A stretch of DNA of 64,000 nt from Gammaproteobacteria bacterium (GCA_029881255.1 JAOUMY010000002.1:248001-312000), one strand, 5' to 3'. Shown: positions 54,415 to 64,000, counted from the stretch's first letter. Translations and numbers: made by a program. The notes: a model not told the origin generated them from the letters alone.

Positions 54415-54744
54415 CTAAGACGAAAAACCGGCCAAATGGCCGGTTTTTTGGTTTATGTCAAAACCAAACGCCAATCCCCCATTGTTATCCCAGCTTCAAT
54501 AGGGTGGCCTGCAGTCCAGTATTCACGATAATTGTGTCCACTGCCATTTGTACCATCGGGCCTGGCGTTCAAAAACCTGACTCACTCAAACCGCCCCATG
54601 GAATATTAGCAATCCGTGATATTCCACGCAGTTCTGACATCTCATCCGCTAGACAAAGCCAAAACACAAAAATAGCCATTAAAATGTATCTAAAAATGAA
54701 CGATAAGCTAGGGAATATTCCATTGTTTGAGGGACTACTTACCC
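54415..54744. other. intergenic region upstream of the chemoreceptor gene
   Basis: These 330 bases begin with the terminator described separately. An inverted repeat GGAATAT/ATATTCC (54600-54606 with 54619-54625, 12 bases apart) could be an operator or the decayed stem of an element. No gene is visible. Confidence 0.45.
54423..54449 (+). terminator. strong Rho-independent terminator after the PEP-CTERM gene
   Basis: AAAAACCGGCCA and TGGCCGGTTTTTT pair across a two-base loop and are followed by a T run, 9 bases after the stop codon. It is near-symmetrical and could work in both directions. Confidence 0.93.
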
Positions 54745-56262
54745 ATGGCAGGCTTTATTTCAATAAGTCGACTATATGCAATTATCGCGATTTTCGTTGC
54801 CGCTTCAATTGGTCAAATACCGAGCTTCCTCGCTGGTGACGTTTTGGCAGCTGTTACTGGGGGGATAATTACCACGATACTCGCCATCACTTTGCTATTG
54901 TTTGTGCTTCCATTCATAAACAAACACACTAATACACTAGGATCGACTCTTGCCGGGATTGCAAATGGCAGCATTAGCAAATCCACGCCTTTGGAAAAAA
55001 CTGGAAACCCGGCACTAGACCAAGTCATTGAACTCTACAACTCAGTTATCCAACAGTTTGGCAACAGCTACACAAAAATCATGTCTACCGTGAACAAACT
55101 CGACTTCACGACTTCACGGCTCACAGACGTTACCGAACGCACCGAGAAAAACACGCGGAAACAACGCAACGAGACCGAACAAGTTGCCGCCGCAATGAAT
55201 GAAATGGCAGCGACAGTCGACGAAGTTGCGCGCAATGCCGCACAGGCATCAGCCGCTACGTCTCAGGCAAACAACGCCGCGAGTAGCGGTGTCTCGGTCG
55301 CAACGCATACCCAAAAGGAAATCGCCGGTCTTGTAGCCGATATTGAGCGGTCCTCAGACGTTATCTCTGTCTTAAAGTCTGAAAGCGAGAATATCGGTGT
55401 TGTGCTCGACGTTATCAAAAACATTGCGGAACAAACAAACCTACTCGCGTTAAATGCCGCCATAGAGGCGGCGCGCGCTGGTGAACAAGGAAGAGGATTC
55501 GCTGTCGTCGCCGATGAAGTTCGCACCTTGGCAAGTCGCACACAAGACTCCACAAGTGAAATCGAAGTCATGATCAGTCGCCTGCAAGGCGGCGTAAATA
55601 ATGCTGTGTCGGTAATGCAACACTCAATGGAAAAAGGACGTCGCGGTGAAGAGTCTGTTGGCAATACCCTTGCCTCGTTAAATGAAATACTTTCGGCGGT
55701 AAAACATATTGATAATATGAATACACAGATCGCAGCGGCAGCGGAACAACAAAGCAAAGTCGCAAACGAAATCGGACGCAATATTGTTGCAATAAATGAT
55801 ATAGCGGTAATGACCGCCGAAGATGCTAGTGAGTCACGAGAGACCGGTGTTGAACTTGCTGGACTATCCATACAGCTTGGAGATTTTCTCAAGCAAGTTG
55901 GATTGAGTAAAAATAATAGCCTTGATTTATCGTCTGCAAAGGCCGCACATCTAAACTGGAAAACACGCCTGCGTTCGTTTTTGGACGGAAAAGAAAGTCT
56001 CACTCGTGAACAGGCAGTATCACATCACCACTGTGCATTTGGTAAGTGGTATTACTCAGAGGGCCTGCAAAGCTTCGGACATTTGAAGGCTATAAAGGCC
56101 GTGGAAGACCCTCATGCAGATCTTCATCGACTCATTAAAACAATTATCGAATTGAAAGAACAAGGGCGAACTACAGAGGCAGAAAAAGAATATGCCAAGG
56201 TGGCAGGGATTTCCGAGAAGATCGTGTCTTTGTTGGATCAGGCGGAGCGTGAGGCTAGATAG
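54745..56262 (+). CDS. methyl-accepting chemotaxis protein with C-terminal CZB zinc domain
   Basis: The ATG at 54745 is chosen over a TTG at 54727, with GAGGGA upstream. The 505-residue protein has two membrane helices (about 8-25 and 36-58) with almost no periplasmic loop, then HAMP-like and signalling regions. The hairpin tip EQTNLLALNAAIEAARAGEQ is canonical. A C-terminal CZB domain (about 390-500) has HLNWK, CAFGKWY and HADLHRL, which supply the His/Cys/His/His zinc site. CZB receptors sense hypochlorous acid or zinc through the Cys. With no periplasmic sensor the stimulus is probably cytoplasmic. There is no cheA nearby. Confidence 0.92.
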   Translation: MAGFISISRLYAIIAIFVAASIGQIPSFLAGDVLAAVTGGIITTILAITLLLFVLPFINKHTNTLGSTLAGIANGSISKSTPLEKTGNPALDQVIELYNSVIQQFGNSYTKIMSTVNKLDFTTSRLTDVTERTEKNTRKQRNETEQVAAAMNEMAATVDEVARNAAQASAATSQANNAASSGVSVATHTQKEIAGLVADIERSSDVISVLKSESENIGVVLDVIKNIAEQTNLLALNAAIEAARAGEQGRGFAVVADEVRTLASRTQDSTSEIEVMISRLQGGVNNAVSVMQHSMEKGRRGEESVGNTLASLNEILSAVKHIDNMNTQIAAAAEQQSKVANEIGRNIVAINDIAVMTAEDASESRETGVELAGLSIQLGDFLKQVGLSKNNSLDLSSAKAAHLNWKTRLRSFLDGKESLTREQAVSHHHCAFGKWYYSEGLQSFGHLKAIKAVEDPHADLHRLIKTIIELKEQGRTTEAEKEYAKVAGISEKIVSLLDQAEREAR

Positions 56263-56396
56263 CACCGCTATCACTTGCAGGCTTGGAATCACATCCGCTA
56301 GGCAAGTTGGACCTGGCTCAACCGACTCTTATTGTCGCAAAAAATCTTCATGTTTCATCGACCCTATTAACAAAAAGCTTCCCAGAGCACTGAAAC

Positions 56397-56426
56397 AAAC
56401 AAGCCGACACGAAGGCCGGCTTGTTT
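56397..56426. terminator. terminator between convergent chemoreceptor and lpd genes
   Basis: AAACAAGCCG (56397-56406) and CGGCTTGTTT (56417-56426) form a 10-bp stem with a 10-base loop. It lies in the 184-base gap between the convergent genes and has T-rich flanks on both strands. Confidence 0.75.
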
Positions 56427-56446
56427 GAATTTAAGAACAAGTAATT

Positions 56447-58213
56447 CTATTTCTTCTTCGGCGCATACAAATCCGTACACGTCCCCTCAGCCACCTCTGC
56501 GGCAAAGTTAAACGTCTCGGATAGCGTCGGATGCGGATGTATCGACAAGGCAATGTCTTCGATATCTGCCCCCATTTCCAGGGCCAATACCGCTTCGGCT
56601 ACCAGTTCACCCGCGTTCGGTCCGCACATAGCGGCGCCGATGAGTTTGTGGTTTTCGTCGAAGAGTACCTTGGTCATGCCTTCGTCACGTCCGAGAGACA
56701 AGGAACGTCCACTCGCCGCCCACGGGAAAACGCCTTTTTCGTAGGCAATGCCTTTGGCCTTGCACTGTTCTTCGGTCATGCCCATCCAGGCGACTTCCGG
56801 ATCAGTGTAAGCAACCGACGGAATCGTGCGCGCATCAAAGAATGATTTTTCACCAGCAATATTTTGTGCGGCAATCTTGCCTTCATGCGTGGCCTTGTGT
56901 GCCAACATCGGCTGGCCGACTACGTCGCCTATCGCAAAAATGTGAGACACATTGGTACGCATTTGTTTGTCGACGGGAATAAAGCCGCGATCATCAACGA
57001 ATACACCGGCCTTGTCTGCATCGATCATTTTACCGTTAGGGCTGCGACCGATAGCGACGAGTACACGATCAAAGGTATCTTCGGCGGGGGCCTTCTTGCC
57101 TTCGAACTTACACACCAAACCTTTGTCTGTCGGTGTGATCTCGGTCACCTTGGTATCGAGGAAAATGTTTTCGTATTTATTCTTAATACGACGTTCAAGT
57201 GGGCGTACCACGTCACGGTCCGCGCCAGGAATTAAGCCCGGTGACAATTCGACAACCGTGACTTTCGCACCGAGTGCGTCGTAAACCGTCGCCATTTCCA
57301 AACCGATGATGCCACCACCAACTACCAGCAAACGCTCTGGAACTTCTTCAATCTCCAATGCGTCGGTAGAGTCCATTACGCGTGGGTCGTCCCACGGAAT
57401 GAATGGTAGCTTGGTAACGCGTGAACCTGCGGCAATAATGCAGTACTCAAAACCAACTACGGTTTTACTACCATCGGCAGCAACCACTTCAATCGTGTTC
57501 GACGAAGTAAATTTGCCGTAGCCGTGAACCAGTTGCACCTTGCGCTGCTTGGCCAAATGCTTGAGGCCGCCGGTGAGTTTACCGATGACGTTGTCTTTAT
57601 GGCCACGCAGTTTATCCAGATCGACTTCAGGCTTGTTAAACTGTACGCCGATTTCATGAAACTCGGCGGCTTCGTTTATCACTTGCGCGGTATGCAACAA
57701 GGCCTTCGAAGGAATACAGCCCACGTTCAAGCACACGCCACCTATGCTGTCGTATTTTTCGATCAATACAACTTGCTTACCCAGGTCTGCCGCGCGAAAC
57801 GCTGCGGTATAACCGCCAGGACCGGAACCCAATACAACGACTTCCGTACTAACATCAACATCACCGCTAAAACTTTGCGCCTTAGGCGCGCTGACAGGCG
57901 CAACCGGTTTTTCGGCAGTCGCGGCAGCAGCGGGTTTACTCTCTGGCACCGGCGCACCAGCGCCGCTAGCAGCGCTCACTTCCAATTTCAGTATCGGACT
58001 ACCTCGCGAAACGCGATCGCCGACTTTGATATAAAGCTCGTGCACTTTACCCGCTTGTGGCGCAGGAATTTCCATGGCCGCTTTGTCGGACTCGACCGTA
58101 ATCAAAGACATTTCCGCCGCGACGGTATCACCCTCTTTGACCAATACCTCTATGACTTCAACATCGGCAAAATCGCCAATGTCTGGAACCGCGATATCAA
58201 TAATCTGACTCAT
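56447..58213 (-). CDS. lpdA: dihydrolipoamide dehydrogenase (E3) with N-terminal lipoyl domain
   Basis: E3 reoxidises the dihydrolipoyl groups of the pyruvate dehydrogenase complex using FAD and NAD. The 588-residue protein has a lipoyl domain at its N-terminus ([11 protein letters not shown], about residues 38-48, with the lipoylated Lys) and an Ala/Pro-rich linker to about 118. The flavoprotein follows: GSGPGGYTAA, the redox pair in GGVCLNVGCIPSK, the NAD site GGGIIGLEMA, and the C-terminal His-Glu dyad in HPHPTLSE. Most E3 proteins lack a lipoyl domain; those with it occur in several beta- and gammaproteobacteria. It is the last gene of aceE-aceF-lpd, 9 bases after aceF. Confidence 0.96.
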   Translation of the reverse strand: MSQIIDIAVPDIGDFADVEVIEVLVKEGDTVAAEMSLITVESDKAAMEIPAPQAGKVHELYIKVGDRVSRGSPILKLEVSAASGAGAPVPESKPAAAATAEKPVAPVSAPKAQSFSGDVDVSTEVVVLGSGPGGYTAAFRAADLGKQVVLIEKYDSIGGVCLNVGCIPSKALLHTAQVINEAAEFHEIGVQFNKPEVDLDKLRGHKDNVIGKLTGGLKHLAKQRKVQLVHGYGKFTSSNTIEVVAADGSKTVVGFEYCIIAAGSRVTKLPFIPWDDPRVMDSTDALEIEEVPERLLVVGGGIIGLEMATVYDALGAKVTVVELSPGLIPGADRDVVRPLERRIKNKYENIFLDTKVTEITPTDKGLVCKFEGKKAPAEDTFDRVLVAIGRSPNGKMIDADKAGVFVDDRGFIPVDKQMRTNVSHIFAIGDVVGQPMLAHKATHEGKIAAQNIAGEKSFFDARTIPSVAYTDPEVAWMGMTEEQCKAKGIAYEKGVFPWAASGRSLSLGRDEGMTKVLFDENHKLIGAAMCGPNAGELVAEAVLALEMGADIEDIALSIHPHPTLSETFNFAAEVAEGTCTDLYAPKKK

Positions 58214-58222
58214 GCGTAACTC

Positions 58223-59527
58223 CTATAGCAACAGGCGACGCGTGTCGGATAACACACGGCTGAGGAAAGAGGTGAAACGCGCACCATCAGCACCATCGAT
58301 AACACGATGATCATACGACAAGGACATCGGTAGAATCAGACGCGGCTCGAATTCCTTGCCATTCCAAACCGGCTGCATCTTGGAACGAGACACACCGAGT
58401 ATGGCGACTTCCGGCGCATTCACAATCGGCGTGAACTTGGTTCCGCCAATCCCGCCGAGACTGGAGATTGAAATACTGCCACCCTGCATATCCGAAGGCT
58501 TGAGTTTCTTGTCGCGCGCCTTGATGCTGAGTTCGGTCAATTCATGCGCGAGCTCGATCAGCGTTTTACGATCAACATCTTTGACCACTGGCACCACCAG
58601 GCCGTCTGGTGTATCAACCGCAATACCGACATTAAAATATTTCTTGAGTATCAGGTTTTCGCCAGTTGCATCGAGCGAGGAATTGAAACGGGGATACTCC
58701 CGCAACGCCGACACAACCGCCTTCATCAAAAAGACCAGCATCGTCAGCTTAACGCCTTTTTCCTTATACTCATGCACCATGGACTTACGGAAAGACTCCA
58801 GGTCAGTAATGTCGGCCTCGTCAAACTGGGTAACATGCGGAATCGTCACCCAGTTGCGATGTAAAAACTGTCCGGTGAGTTTGTTGATTTTAGTCAGTGG
58901 CTTTTCTTCGATCTCGCCCCATTGACTGAAATCGATTTCCGGCATCGGCGCGACACCGAGACCGCCACCTGTACCTTGTGATAAGGCGCGTTTGACGAAA
59001 CCTTGTACGTCTTCTTTGGTAATTCGGCCCTTGCGTCCACTACCATCGACTTTGCCTAAATCTACACCGAGTTCACGCGCAAACTTACGTATCGACGGCG
59101 TTGCATAGGCCTTGGAGAAACTGGCTTCATCGATTTTAGCGGTAGGTGATTGACGCAATGGCGTGGGAGCAGGTGCAGGTTTGGACGGAGCGGAAGCGGC
59201 CGCAGGTTTAGGTGCTTCGGCCGTAGCTTTTGGTGCTTCAGCGGCGGCTTTGACCGGTGCCGCCTTCGGCGCTTCCACCGCAGGCGCATCACCACTAGGC
59301 TCCATGATCAACAACAAACTACCCTGTGATACACGATCACCGACGTTGATCTTTAATTCCTTGACCACGCCAGACTCGGGCGCAGGAATCTCCATCGCTG
59401 CCTTGTCGGATTCAACCGTGATCAAGGATTCTTCGGCCTTGATCTGTTGTCCGGGCTTAACGAGAACCTCAATAACCTCTACATCGGAGAAATCGCCGAT
59501 GTCCGGGACCAATACCTCTTTCGACAT
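58223..59527 (-). CDS. aceF: dihydrolipoamide acetyltransferase (E2)
   Basis: The start at 59527 has GGAGG 10 bases upstream; an ATG 15 bases earlier would overlap that site. The 434-residue E2 core protein has one lipoyl domain ([14 protein letters not shown] near 40-53) and a long Ala/Pro/Lys linker (about 85-135). A peripheral-subunit-binding domain follows ([27 protein letters not shown]), then the catalytic domain with [15 protein letters not shown] near the end, in which His and Asp are the active pair. E. coli has three lipoyl domains; here there is one, plus one more on E3. It transfers acetyl groups to CoA. Confidence 0.96.
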   Translation of the reverse strand: MSKEVLVPDIGDFSDVEVIEVLVKPGQQIKAEESLITVESDKAAMEIPAPESGVVKELKINVGDRVSQGSLLLIMEPSGDAPAVEAPKAAPVKAAAEAPKATAEAPKPAAASAPSKPAPAPTPLRQSPTAKIDEASFSKAYATPSIRKFARELGVDLGKVDGSGRKGRITKEDVQGFVKRALSQGTGGGLGVAPMPEIDFSQWGEIEEKPLTKINKLTGQFLHRNWVTIPHVTQFDEADITDLESFRKSMVHEYKEKGVKLTMLVFLMKAVVSALREYPRFNSSLDATGENLILKKYFNVGIAVDTPDGLVVPVVKDVDRKTLIELAHELTELSIKARDKKLKPSDMQGGSISISSLGGIGGTKFTPIVNAPEVAILGVSRSKMQPVWNGKEFEPRLILPMSLSYDHRVIDGADGARFTSFLSRVLSDTRRLLL

Positions 59528-59545
59528 GATGACGTCCTCCATAGC

Positions 59546-62209
59546 TTACACGCTCAACGGGTTTGGTTTTTCAGGATTGAGGCCATACTTTTTGATCGCC
59601 TCATCGACCTTGCCCGCAGGCAGTTCACCAGTATCGGCCAGCGCCTTGAGCGCGGCGACCACAACATGGTAACGATTCACCTCGAAGTGCTTGCGCAATT
59701 GCGCGCGTGTATCACTGCGACCAAAACCGTCGGTACCCAACACAGTATAGCTGGCAGGAACCCACTTACGAATTTGCTCCGCATAGTTACGAATATAGTC
59801 GGTAGCGGCAATCACCGGACCGCGGCGACCCTTGAAGCACTGTTCTACATAAGATGTCTTCGGATCGGCCAGCGGATGCAGACGATTCCAGCGGTCTACC
59901 GCATGTCCATCACGCGCCAGTTCGTTAAAGCTTGTCGCACTCCAGATATCCGCATCCACTGCCCACTCTTCGTCGAGCATTTCAGCGGCAAAAATTACTT
60001 CACGCAAGATGGTGCCTGAGCCCATCAACTGAACCTTGCGCTTCTTCTTGCCACCGGAACGGAACAGATACATGCCCTTGACGATGCCCTCTTCCGCGCC
60101 CTTAGGCATGGCCGGATGGCTGTAGTTTTCGTTCATGGTAGTGACGTAGTAGAAAACGTTTTCCTGATTCGCATACATGCGACGCAGGCCGTCCTGAACA
60201 ATCACCGCCAGCTCATAGCTGAAAGTTGGGTCGTAGCTAACGCAGTTTGGAATCGTACCCGCCAGGATCAGACCATGGCCGTCCTGGTGCTGCAGACCTT
60301 CACCTGCCAGGGTAGTACGACCTGCAGTAGCACCAATCAGGAAGCCACGCGCCTGCATATCGCCTGCGGCCCAGGCCAGATCACCGATGCGTTGGAAGCC
60401 AAACATGGAGTAATAAATATAGAATGGAATTGTATTCACGCCGTGGGAGCTATAAGACGTCGCTGCTGCAATCCACGAAGACATAGAGCCCGCCTCGTTA
60501 ATCCCCTCTTCGAGGATTTGGCCGGTCTTGTCTTCCTTGTAGAACATGATTTCGTCTTTGTCCTGAGGCGTGTATAGCTGCCCCACAGAAGAATAAATAC
60601 CCAGCTGACGGAACATACCTTCCATACCAAAGGTACGCGCTTCATCAGGAACGATGGGCACGATGTTCTTGCCGATCTTCTTATCTCGACAAAGCAGTGT
60701 CAGCATACGTACATAGGCCATAGTGGTGGACATCTCTTTGTCGCCACTGCCTTTGAGCAAGACATCAAACGCATCCAGTCCCGGTACTTCCAAAGGTGTC
60801 GCCACATTGGCACGCGCAGGCAGATAACCACCAAGCGCCTTACGACGCTCATGCAAATACTTCATTTCCGGGCTGTCCGCGTCCGGCACAAAATACTTGG
60901 CCGCACCCGCATCTTCGTCGTTTAACGGAATATTGAAACGGTCGCGCACGTAAATCATGTCTTCCGCACCGAGCTTCTTCTGCGAGTGAGTACGATTCTG
61001 CGCTTCACCAGCCGCACCCATACCGTAACCTTTTACCGTCTGGACCAGAATGACCGTCGGCTGGCCCTTGTGCTCAGCGGCGGCTTTATAGGCGGCATAC
61101 ACCTTGTGGGGATCGTGGCCACCACGGTTCAGACGCCAGATATCGTCATCAGACATCTTCGAGACCATGGCCCTTAGCTCAGGGTACTTACCGAAGAAAT
61201 GCTCACGCACATATGCGCCGTCTTTGGATTTGTAGTTCTGCAGATCGCCATCGACCACTTCCATCATGCGCTTCTGCAACAGGCCATCTTTGTCTTTGGC
61301 CAGCAACGGATCCCAATAGGAACCCCACAACACTTTAATAACATTCCAGCCTGCGCCACGGAACATGGCTTCCAGTTCCTGAACGATCTTGCCGTTTCCA
61401 CGTACAGGACCATCGAGGCGCTGTAGATTACAGTTCACCACCCAGGTCAGGTTGTCGAGTTTTTCACGTGAAGCGAGTGAGATCGCACCGAGCGATTCCG
61501 GCTCGTCGGTTTCGCCGTCGCCAAGGAAAGACCACACCTTGCGATTGCGGGTATCGGCCAGACCACGGTCTTGCAGATACTTCATAAAACGGGCTTGGTA
61601 AATCGACATAATCGGACCGAGACCCATGGATACGGTTGGGAATTGCCAGAAATCAGGCATCAACCACGGGTGAGGATAGGAAGACAGACCTTTACCATCA
61701 ACTTCCTGACGGAAATTGTCGAGTTGTTCTTCGGTCAAGCGCCCTTCGAGGAAGGCGCGTGCATAAGTTCCTGGAGATGCATGACCCTGAGAGTAGATCA
61801 GGTCGCCACCGTGTTCATGAGATGGTGCACGCCAGAAGTGATTCATACCCACGTCGTATAGCGTCGCTGCCGAGGCGAAAGTCGCGATATGGCCGCCCAG
61901 TTCTGAGGCCTTGCGGTTGGCCTTGACCACCATCGCCATCGCATTCCAGCGGATATAGGAACGGATGCGGTCTTCCAGCGCCGGGTCACCAGGCATATCC
62001 GGCTCCATATGGGGCGGGATGGTGTTTACATAGGCGGTATTGGCAGAATAAGGTAGGTTGGCACCAGAGCGACGGGCCTGGTCGATCATTTGTTCTAATA
62101 GATAGTGGGCACGTTCTATCCCATCGTTCTCTAATACAGATGCCAGGGCATCCAGCCATTCCTGGGTTTCGATAGCATCGAGATCAAGCATCTGAGCGGA
62201 TTGCGACAT
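59546..62209 (-). CDS. aceE: pyruvate dehydrogenase E1 component (homodimeric type)
   Basis: AceE decarboxylates pyruvate on thiamine diphosphate and acetylates the lipoyl group of E2, linking glycolysis to the citric acid cycle. The 887-residue protein has the same length as the E. coli enzyme. The thiamine motif GDGETDEPES...NCNLQRLDGPV is intact. HEHGGDLIYSQGHASPG is present, and the second half contains DEARTFGMEGMFRQLGI and YYVTTMNENYSHPAMP. It is the first gene of the operon and is followed 18 bases later by aceF. The upstream region contains two exact 23-base repeats, listed separately. Regulation is unknown. Confidence 0.97.
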   Translation of the reverse strand: MSQSAQMLDLDAIETQEWLDALASVLENDGIERAHYLLEQMIDQARRSGANLPYSANTAYVNTIPPHMEPDMPGDPALEDRIRSYIRWNAMAMVVKANRKASELGGHIATFASAATLYDVGMNHFWRAPSHEHGGDLIYSQGHASPGTYARAFLEGRLTEEQLDNFRQEVDGKGLSSYPHPWLMPDFWQFPTVSMGLGPIMSIYQARFMKYLQDRGLADTRNRKVWSFLGDGETDEPESLGAISLASREKLDNLTWVVNCNLQRLDGPVRGNGKIVQELEAMFRGAGWNVIKVLWGSYWDPLLAKDKDGLLQKRMMEVVDGDLQNYKSKDGAYVREHFFGKYPELRAMVSKMSDDDIWRLNRGGHDPHKVYAAYKAAAEHKGQPTVILVQTVKGYGMGAAGEAQNRTHSQKKLGAEDMIYVRDRFNIPLNDEDAGAAKYFVPDADSPEMKYLHERRKALGGYLPARANVATPLEVPGLDAFDVLLKGSGDKEMSTTMAYVRMLTLLCRDKKIGKNIVPIVPDEARTFGMEGMFRQLGIYSSVGQLYTPQDKDEIMFYKEDKTGQILEEGINEAGSMSSWIAAATSYSSHGVNTIPFYIYYSMFGFQRIGDLAWAAGDMQARGFLIGATAGRTTLAGEGLQHQDGHGLILAGTIPNCVSYDPTFSYELAVIVQDGLRRMYANQENVFYYVTTMNENYSHPAMPKGAEEGIVKGMYLFRSGGKKKRKVQLMGSGTILREVIFAAEMLDEEWAVDADIWSATSFNELARDGHAVDRWNRLHPLADPKTSYVEQCFKGRRGPVIAATDYIRNYAEQIRKWVPASYTVLGTDGFGRSDTRAQLRKHFEVNRYHVVVAALKALADTGELPAGKVDEAIKKYGLNPEKPNPLSV

Positions 62210-62338
62210 AGGTCTTCCTCACTTGGTTAGTGCCCCCATCAAACAGAGGGCTTCAGACTTGGGCTATAGTGTCGTTTTTGGGGGTGAAAATCAATCAAAT
62301 TCGGCTCATATTTTGTCAGGCTAATTTTTTCAATTTGT

Positions 62339-62361
62339 TTTTCATAAAGTTACAGAACGAG
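62339..62361. repeat. 23-base direct repeat, copy 1
   Basis: The repeat starts TTTTCATAAAGTTACAGAAC and continues CGAG to 62361. An identical copy lies at 62519-62541, exactly 180 bases further. No internal palindrome is evident, so it is more likely a protein site or a duplicated segment than a hairpin. Confidence 0.85.
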
Positions 62362-62518
62362 AATAATTTCTCCCCATTGGCAGAAAGCGACGTAACGTAC
62401 CCAAAATAGTAGCTTTTTGGCCGCTTTTTGGCCAAAACACACAAACCGCCCCAGATTCACCCCGGTTTTGGGCCCAATTTGCATCCAATTCTTGGGCCAG
62501 TAATTTTTATCTATTGAA

Positions 62519-62541
62519 TTTTCATAAAGTTACAGAACGAG
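62519..62541. repeat. 23-base direct repeat, copy 2
   Basis: This copy is identical in all 23 bases to the one at 62339-62361. The flanks differ except for an A/T-rich stretch on the left side. It is closer to pyrC than to aceE and could affect either gene. Confidence 0.85.
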
Positions 62542-62637
62542 TTTATTTTTGAGCACACCTGCACCAACACCGGCACAGACGTACAGACCTGTATATATGT
62601 TATGATGTGCGCTCCCAACGCCCCATGAATGGAAACC

Positions 62638-63672
62638 ATGCAAGAGATTACCATCACCCGTCCCGATGATTGGCATTTACACCTTCGTGACGGCGCGGCC
62701 ATGCAATCAGTAGTGGCCTATACGGCGAAACAGTTCGGACGCGCGATCGTGATGCCGAATCTCTCTCCACCGATTACCACTGTTGCCGACGCCCACAGCT
62801 ACCGCGAACGCCTATTGGCTGCTTTACCCGCCAATACGAACTTTCAACCTTTGATGACGCTATATCTCACCGACAAGACGAGCGTATCGGAAATCAAGAA
62901 AGCCGCGGCCAGCCCTCACGTCTACGCTGTAAAACTCTATCCTGCGGGCGCGACCACCAATTCTGATTCCGGTGTTACTGCGATTGAAAATGTCTTTGGT
63001 GCCATCGAGGCCATGGCCGATACCGGCTTGCCCTTACTGGTACATGGTGAAGTCACAGGCGCCTCGATTGATGTATTTGACCGTGAGCAGGTTTTCATCG
63101 ATCAAACACTCAGTCCGCTGAAACAGCGCTTTCCGAAACTACGCATGGTGCTCGAACATATCACCACACGAGAAGGCGTGGACTTTGTTAACGCACACGA
63201 TGACAGTGTTGGTGGAACTATCACACCGCAACATCTGTTGCTAAATCGCAACGCTTTATTTCAAGGCGGCATACGTCCACATCACTATTGCCTGCCAGTA
63301 TTGAAGCGTGAAGAACATCGGCAGGCCTTGATTAAGGCTGCCACCTCAGGCAGTAAAAAATTTTTTCTCGGCACTGATAGCGCGCCTCATGCACAACACA
63401 GAAAAGAAAATGCGTGTGGTTGCGCGGGAATATTCTCAGCTCACGCCGCGATTGAATTTTATGCCGAGGCCTTTGATTCCGTCGGCAAACTCGACCAATT
63501 AGAGGCCTTCGCCTCATTTAATGGACCAGACTTTTATCATTTACCACGAAATCAGGATACAATATGCCTGCTCAAACGGAAGTGGACGGTTCCCACCTCA
63601 ATCGAATTTGGCAATGAACGACTCATCCCATTTCGCGCAGGCGAAGAACTCGCTTGGAAAATGAAAGAATAA
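62638..63672 (+). CDS. pyrC: dihydroorotase
   Basis: PyrC closes carbamoyl-aspartate to dihydroorotate in pyrimidine synthesis, using two zinc ions. The ATG at 62638 has GGAAA upstream, while the ATG at 62629 has no site; the product is 344 residues, close to the 348 of E. coli. Zinc ligands are visible: HLH in [10 protein letters not shown], the carbamylated Lys in [12 protein letters not shown], His in LVHGEV and EHITT, and Asp in [18 protein letters not shown] is also characteristic. It is divergent from aceE and is followed 7 bases later by rnt. Confidence 0.96.
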   Translation: MQEITITRPDDWHLHLRDGAAMQSVVAYTAKQFGRAIVMPNLSPPITTVADAHSYRERLLAALPANTNFQPLMTLYLTDKTSVSEIKKAAASPHVYAVKLYPAGATTNSDSGVTAIENVFGAIEAMADTGLPLLVHGEVTGASIDVFDREQVFIDQTLSPLKQRFPKLRMVLEHITTREGVDFVNAHDDSVGGTITPQHLLLNRNALFQGGIRPHHYCLPVLKREEHRQALIKAATSGSKKFFLGTDSAPHAQHRKENACGCAGIFSAHAAIEFYAEAFDSVGKLDQLEAFASFNGPDFYHLPRNQDTICLLKRKWTVPTSIEFGNERLIPFRAGEELAWKMKE

Positions 63673-63679
63673 GGAATAC

Positions 63680-64000
63680 ATGCAGGTATCCAACGCACAC
63701 AGCAAAGATATGGCAACCCGTTTTCGCGGATATTTGCCAGTCGTAGTTGATGTGGAGACAGCGGGCTTTAACTCAAAGACGGATGCACTACTGGAAATCG
63801 CAGCGGTTTTAGTCGAGATTGATAAGGAAGGTTTTCTATCACCCGGCAGAACCGTGCAATGCAATGTCGAGCCCTTTCCCGGCGCCAATCTCGAACCTGA
63901 AGCGCTGGCTTTCAACGGCATCGATCCCCACCACCCTTTTCGTGACGCCAAAACCGAACACGATGCGCTCAACGAAATTTTTCGTCCCGTGCGTCAGGCC
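63680..64000 (+). CDS. rnt: ribonuclease T (3' truncated by window edge)
   Basis: RNase T trims the 3' ends of tRNA and other stable RNAs as a DEDD exonuclease dimer. The 107 codons visible start at ATG 63680 with AAGGAAT upstream. Exonuclease motif I is seen in [23 protein letters not shown] as Asp and Glu of the DVE segment. [14 protein letters not shown] is an RNase T signature. The frame is still open at base 64000, so motifs II and III lie outside. The coupling pyrC-rnt is common in gammaproteobacteria. Confidence 0.94.
   Translation, partial: MQVSNAHSKDMATRFRGYLPVVVDVETAGFNSKTDALLEIAAVLVEIDKEGFLSPGRTVQCNVEPFPGANLEPEALAFNGIDPHHPFRDAKTEHDALNEIFRPVRQA

Larger units (their letters stand above)
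62210..62637. other. divergent regulatory region between aceE and pyrC
   Basis: This 428-base region has no gene. It contains two exact 23-base direct repeats, a tandem CTTTTTGGCC pair near 62410-62435, and a stem GGCCCAA/TTGGGCC near 62470-62500. A possible -10 box TATGAT lies at 62601-62606 ahead of pyrC. No match to the E. coli PdhR box was seen. Confidence 0.55.

Noticed and set aside
57524-58219. 231-codon frame antisense to lpd
   Set aside because: The opposite strand encodes an unmistakable E3 protein; the antisense frame is a codon-bias shadow.
62210-62637. PdhR operator ahead of aceE
   Set aside because: No ATTGGT-N3-ACCAAT-like palindrome was found; only direct repeats and GGCC stems are present.

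Overview
The window is about 64 kb of bacterial chromosome at roughly 50 % GC by eye. Several things point to a gammaproteobacterium: the cluster glyA-nrdR-ribD-ribE-ribBA-ribH-nusB-thiL-pgpA, the tgt-yajC-secD-secF cluster, an 887-residue AceE, an E. coli-type PyrC, RNase T and type IV minor pilins. The mixture of c-type cytochromes, a PEP-CTERM protein and an E3 subunit with its own lipoyl domain suggests an environmental, respiratory lineage rather than an enteric one. I cannot name the genus from sequence alone.

Layout. 1-3.9 kb (+): end of a TPR-like gene, a membrane-anchored protein and four type IV minor pilins (FimT, PilW, PilX and PilV types), followed by galE. 5-14.2 kb (-): a long collinear housekeeping block from glyA through nrdR and riboflavin synthesis to nusB, thiL, pgpA, a small periplasmic protein and a trypsin-like protease. 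This block is interrupted between ribH and nusB (8034-8919) by a family of palindromic repeats. 14.3-18.4 kb (-): a minimal four-gene Csu-type chaperone-usher pilus operon with a terminator-like hairpin right after the pilin gene. 18.8-29.4 kb (-): a GGDEF/EAL protein, secF-secD-yajC-tgt and a hybrid sensor kinase. 29.6-35.4 kb: a P-loop kinase/GNAT fusion, a beta-helix protein, an FGE-fold protein, a small outer-membrane-like protein and a radical SAM protein. 35.8-39.05 kb (+): a cytochrome operon in which a b561-type membrane protein fused to a diheme cytochrome is followed by an SHP-like cytochrome, a DHC diheme cytochrome, a four-helix histidine-rich membrane protein and another DHC. 39-52.9 kb: a patatin-like phospholipase, a lipoprotein with 33 potential haem sites, and a facing operon with a beta-propeller/TPR protein, a small lipoprotein, a YdbH/AsmA-like protein and another lipoprotein. 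52.9-56.3 kb (+): a Cys-rich protein, a PEP-CTERM protein and a zinc-binding (CZB) chemoreceptor. 56.4-62.2 kb (-): the pyruvate dehydrogenase operon aceE-aceF-lpd. 62.6-64 kb (+): pyrC and the start of rnt.

The strongest candidate for something undescribed is the repeat family at 8083-8888. A 52-base core, identical in two copies, sits in the loop of long hairpins. Part of each stem is constant, and part differs completely between copies while staying self-complementary within each copy. The second highlight is the haem-protein region at 35.8-52.9 kb, which carries six haem-c or haem-b candidates next to envelope proteins of unknown function. No rRNA, tRNA, CRISPR array, transposase or phage gene was recognised.
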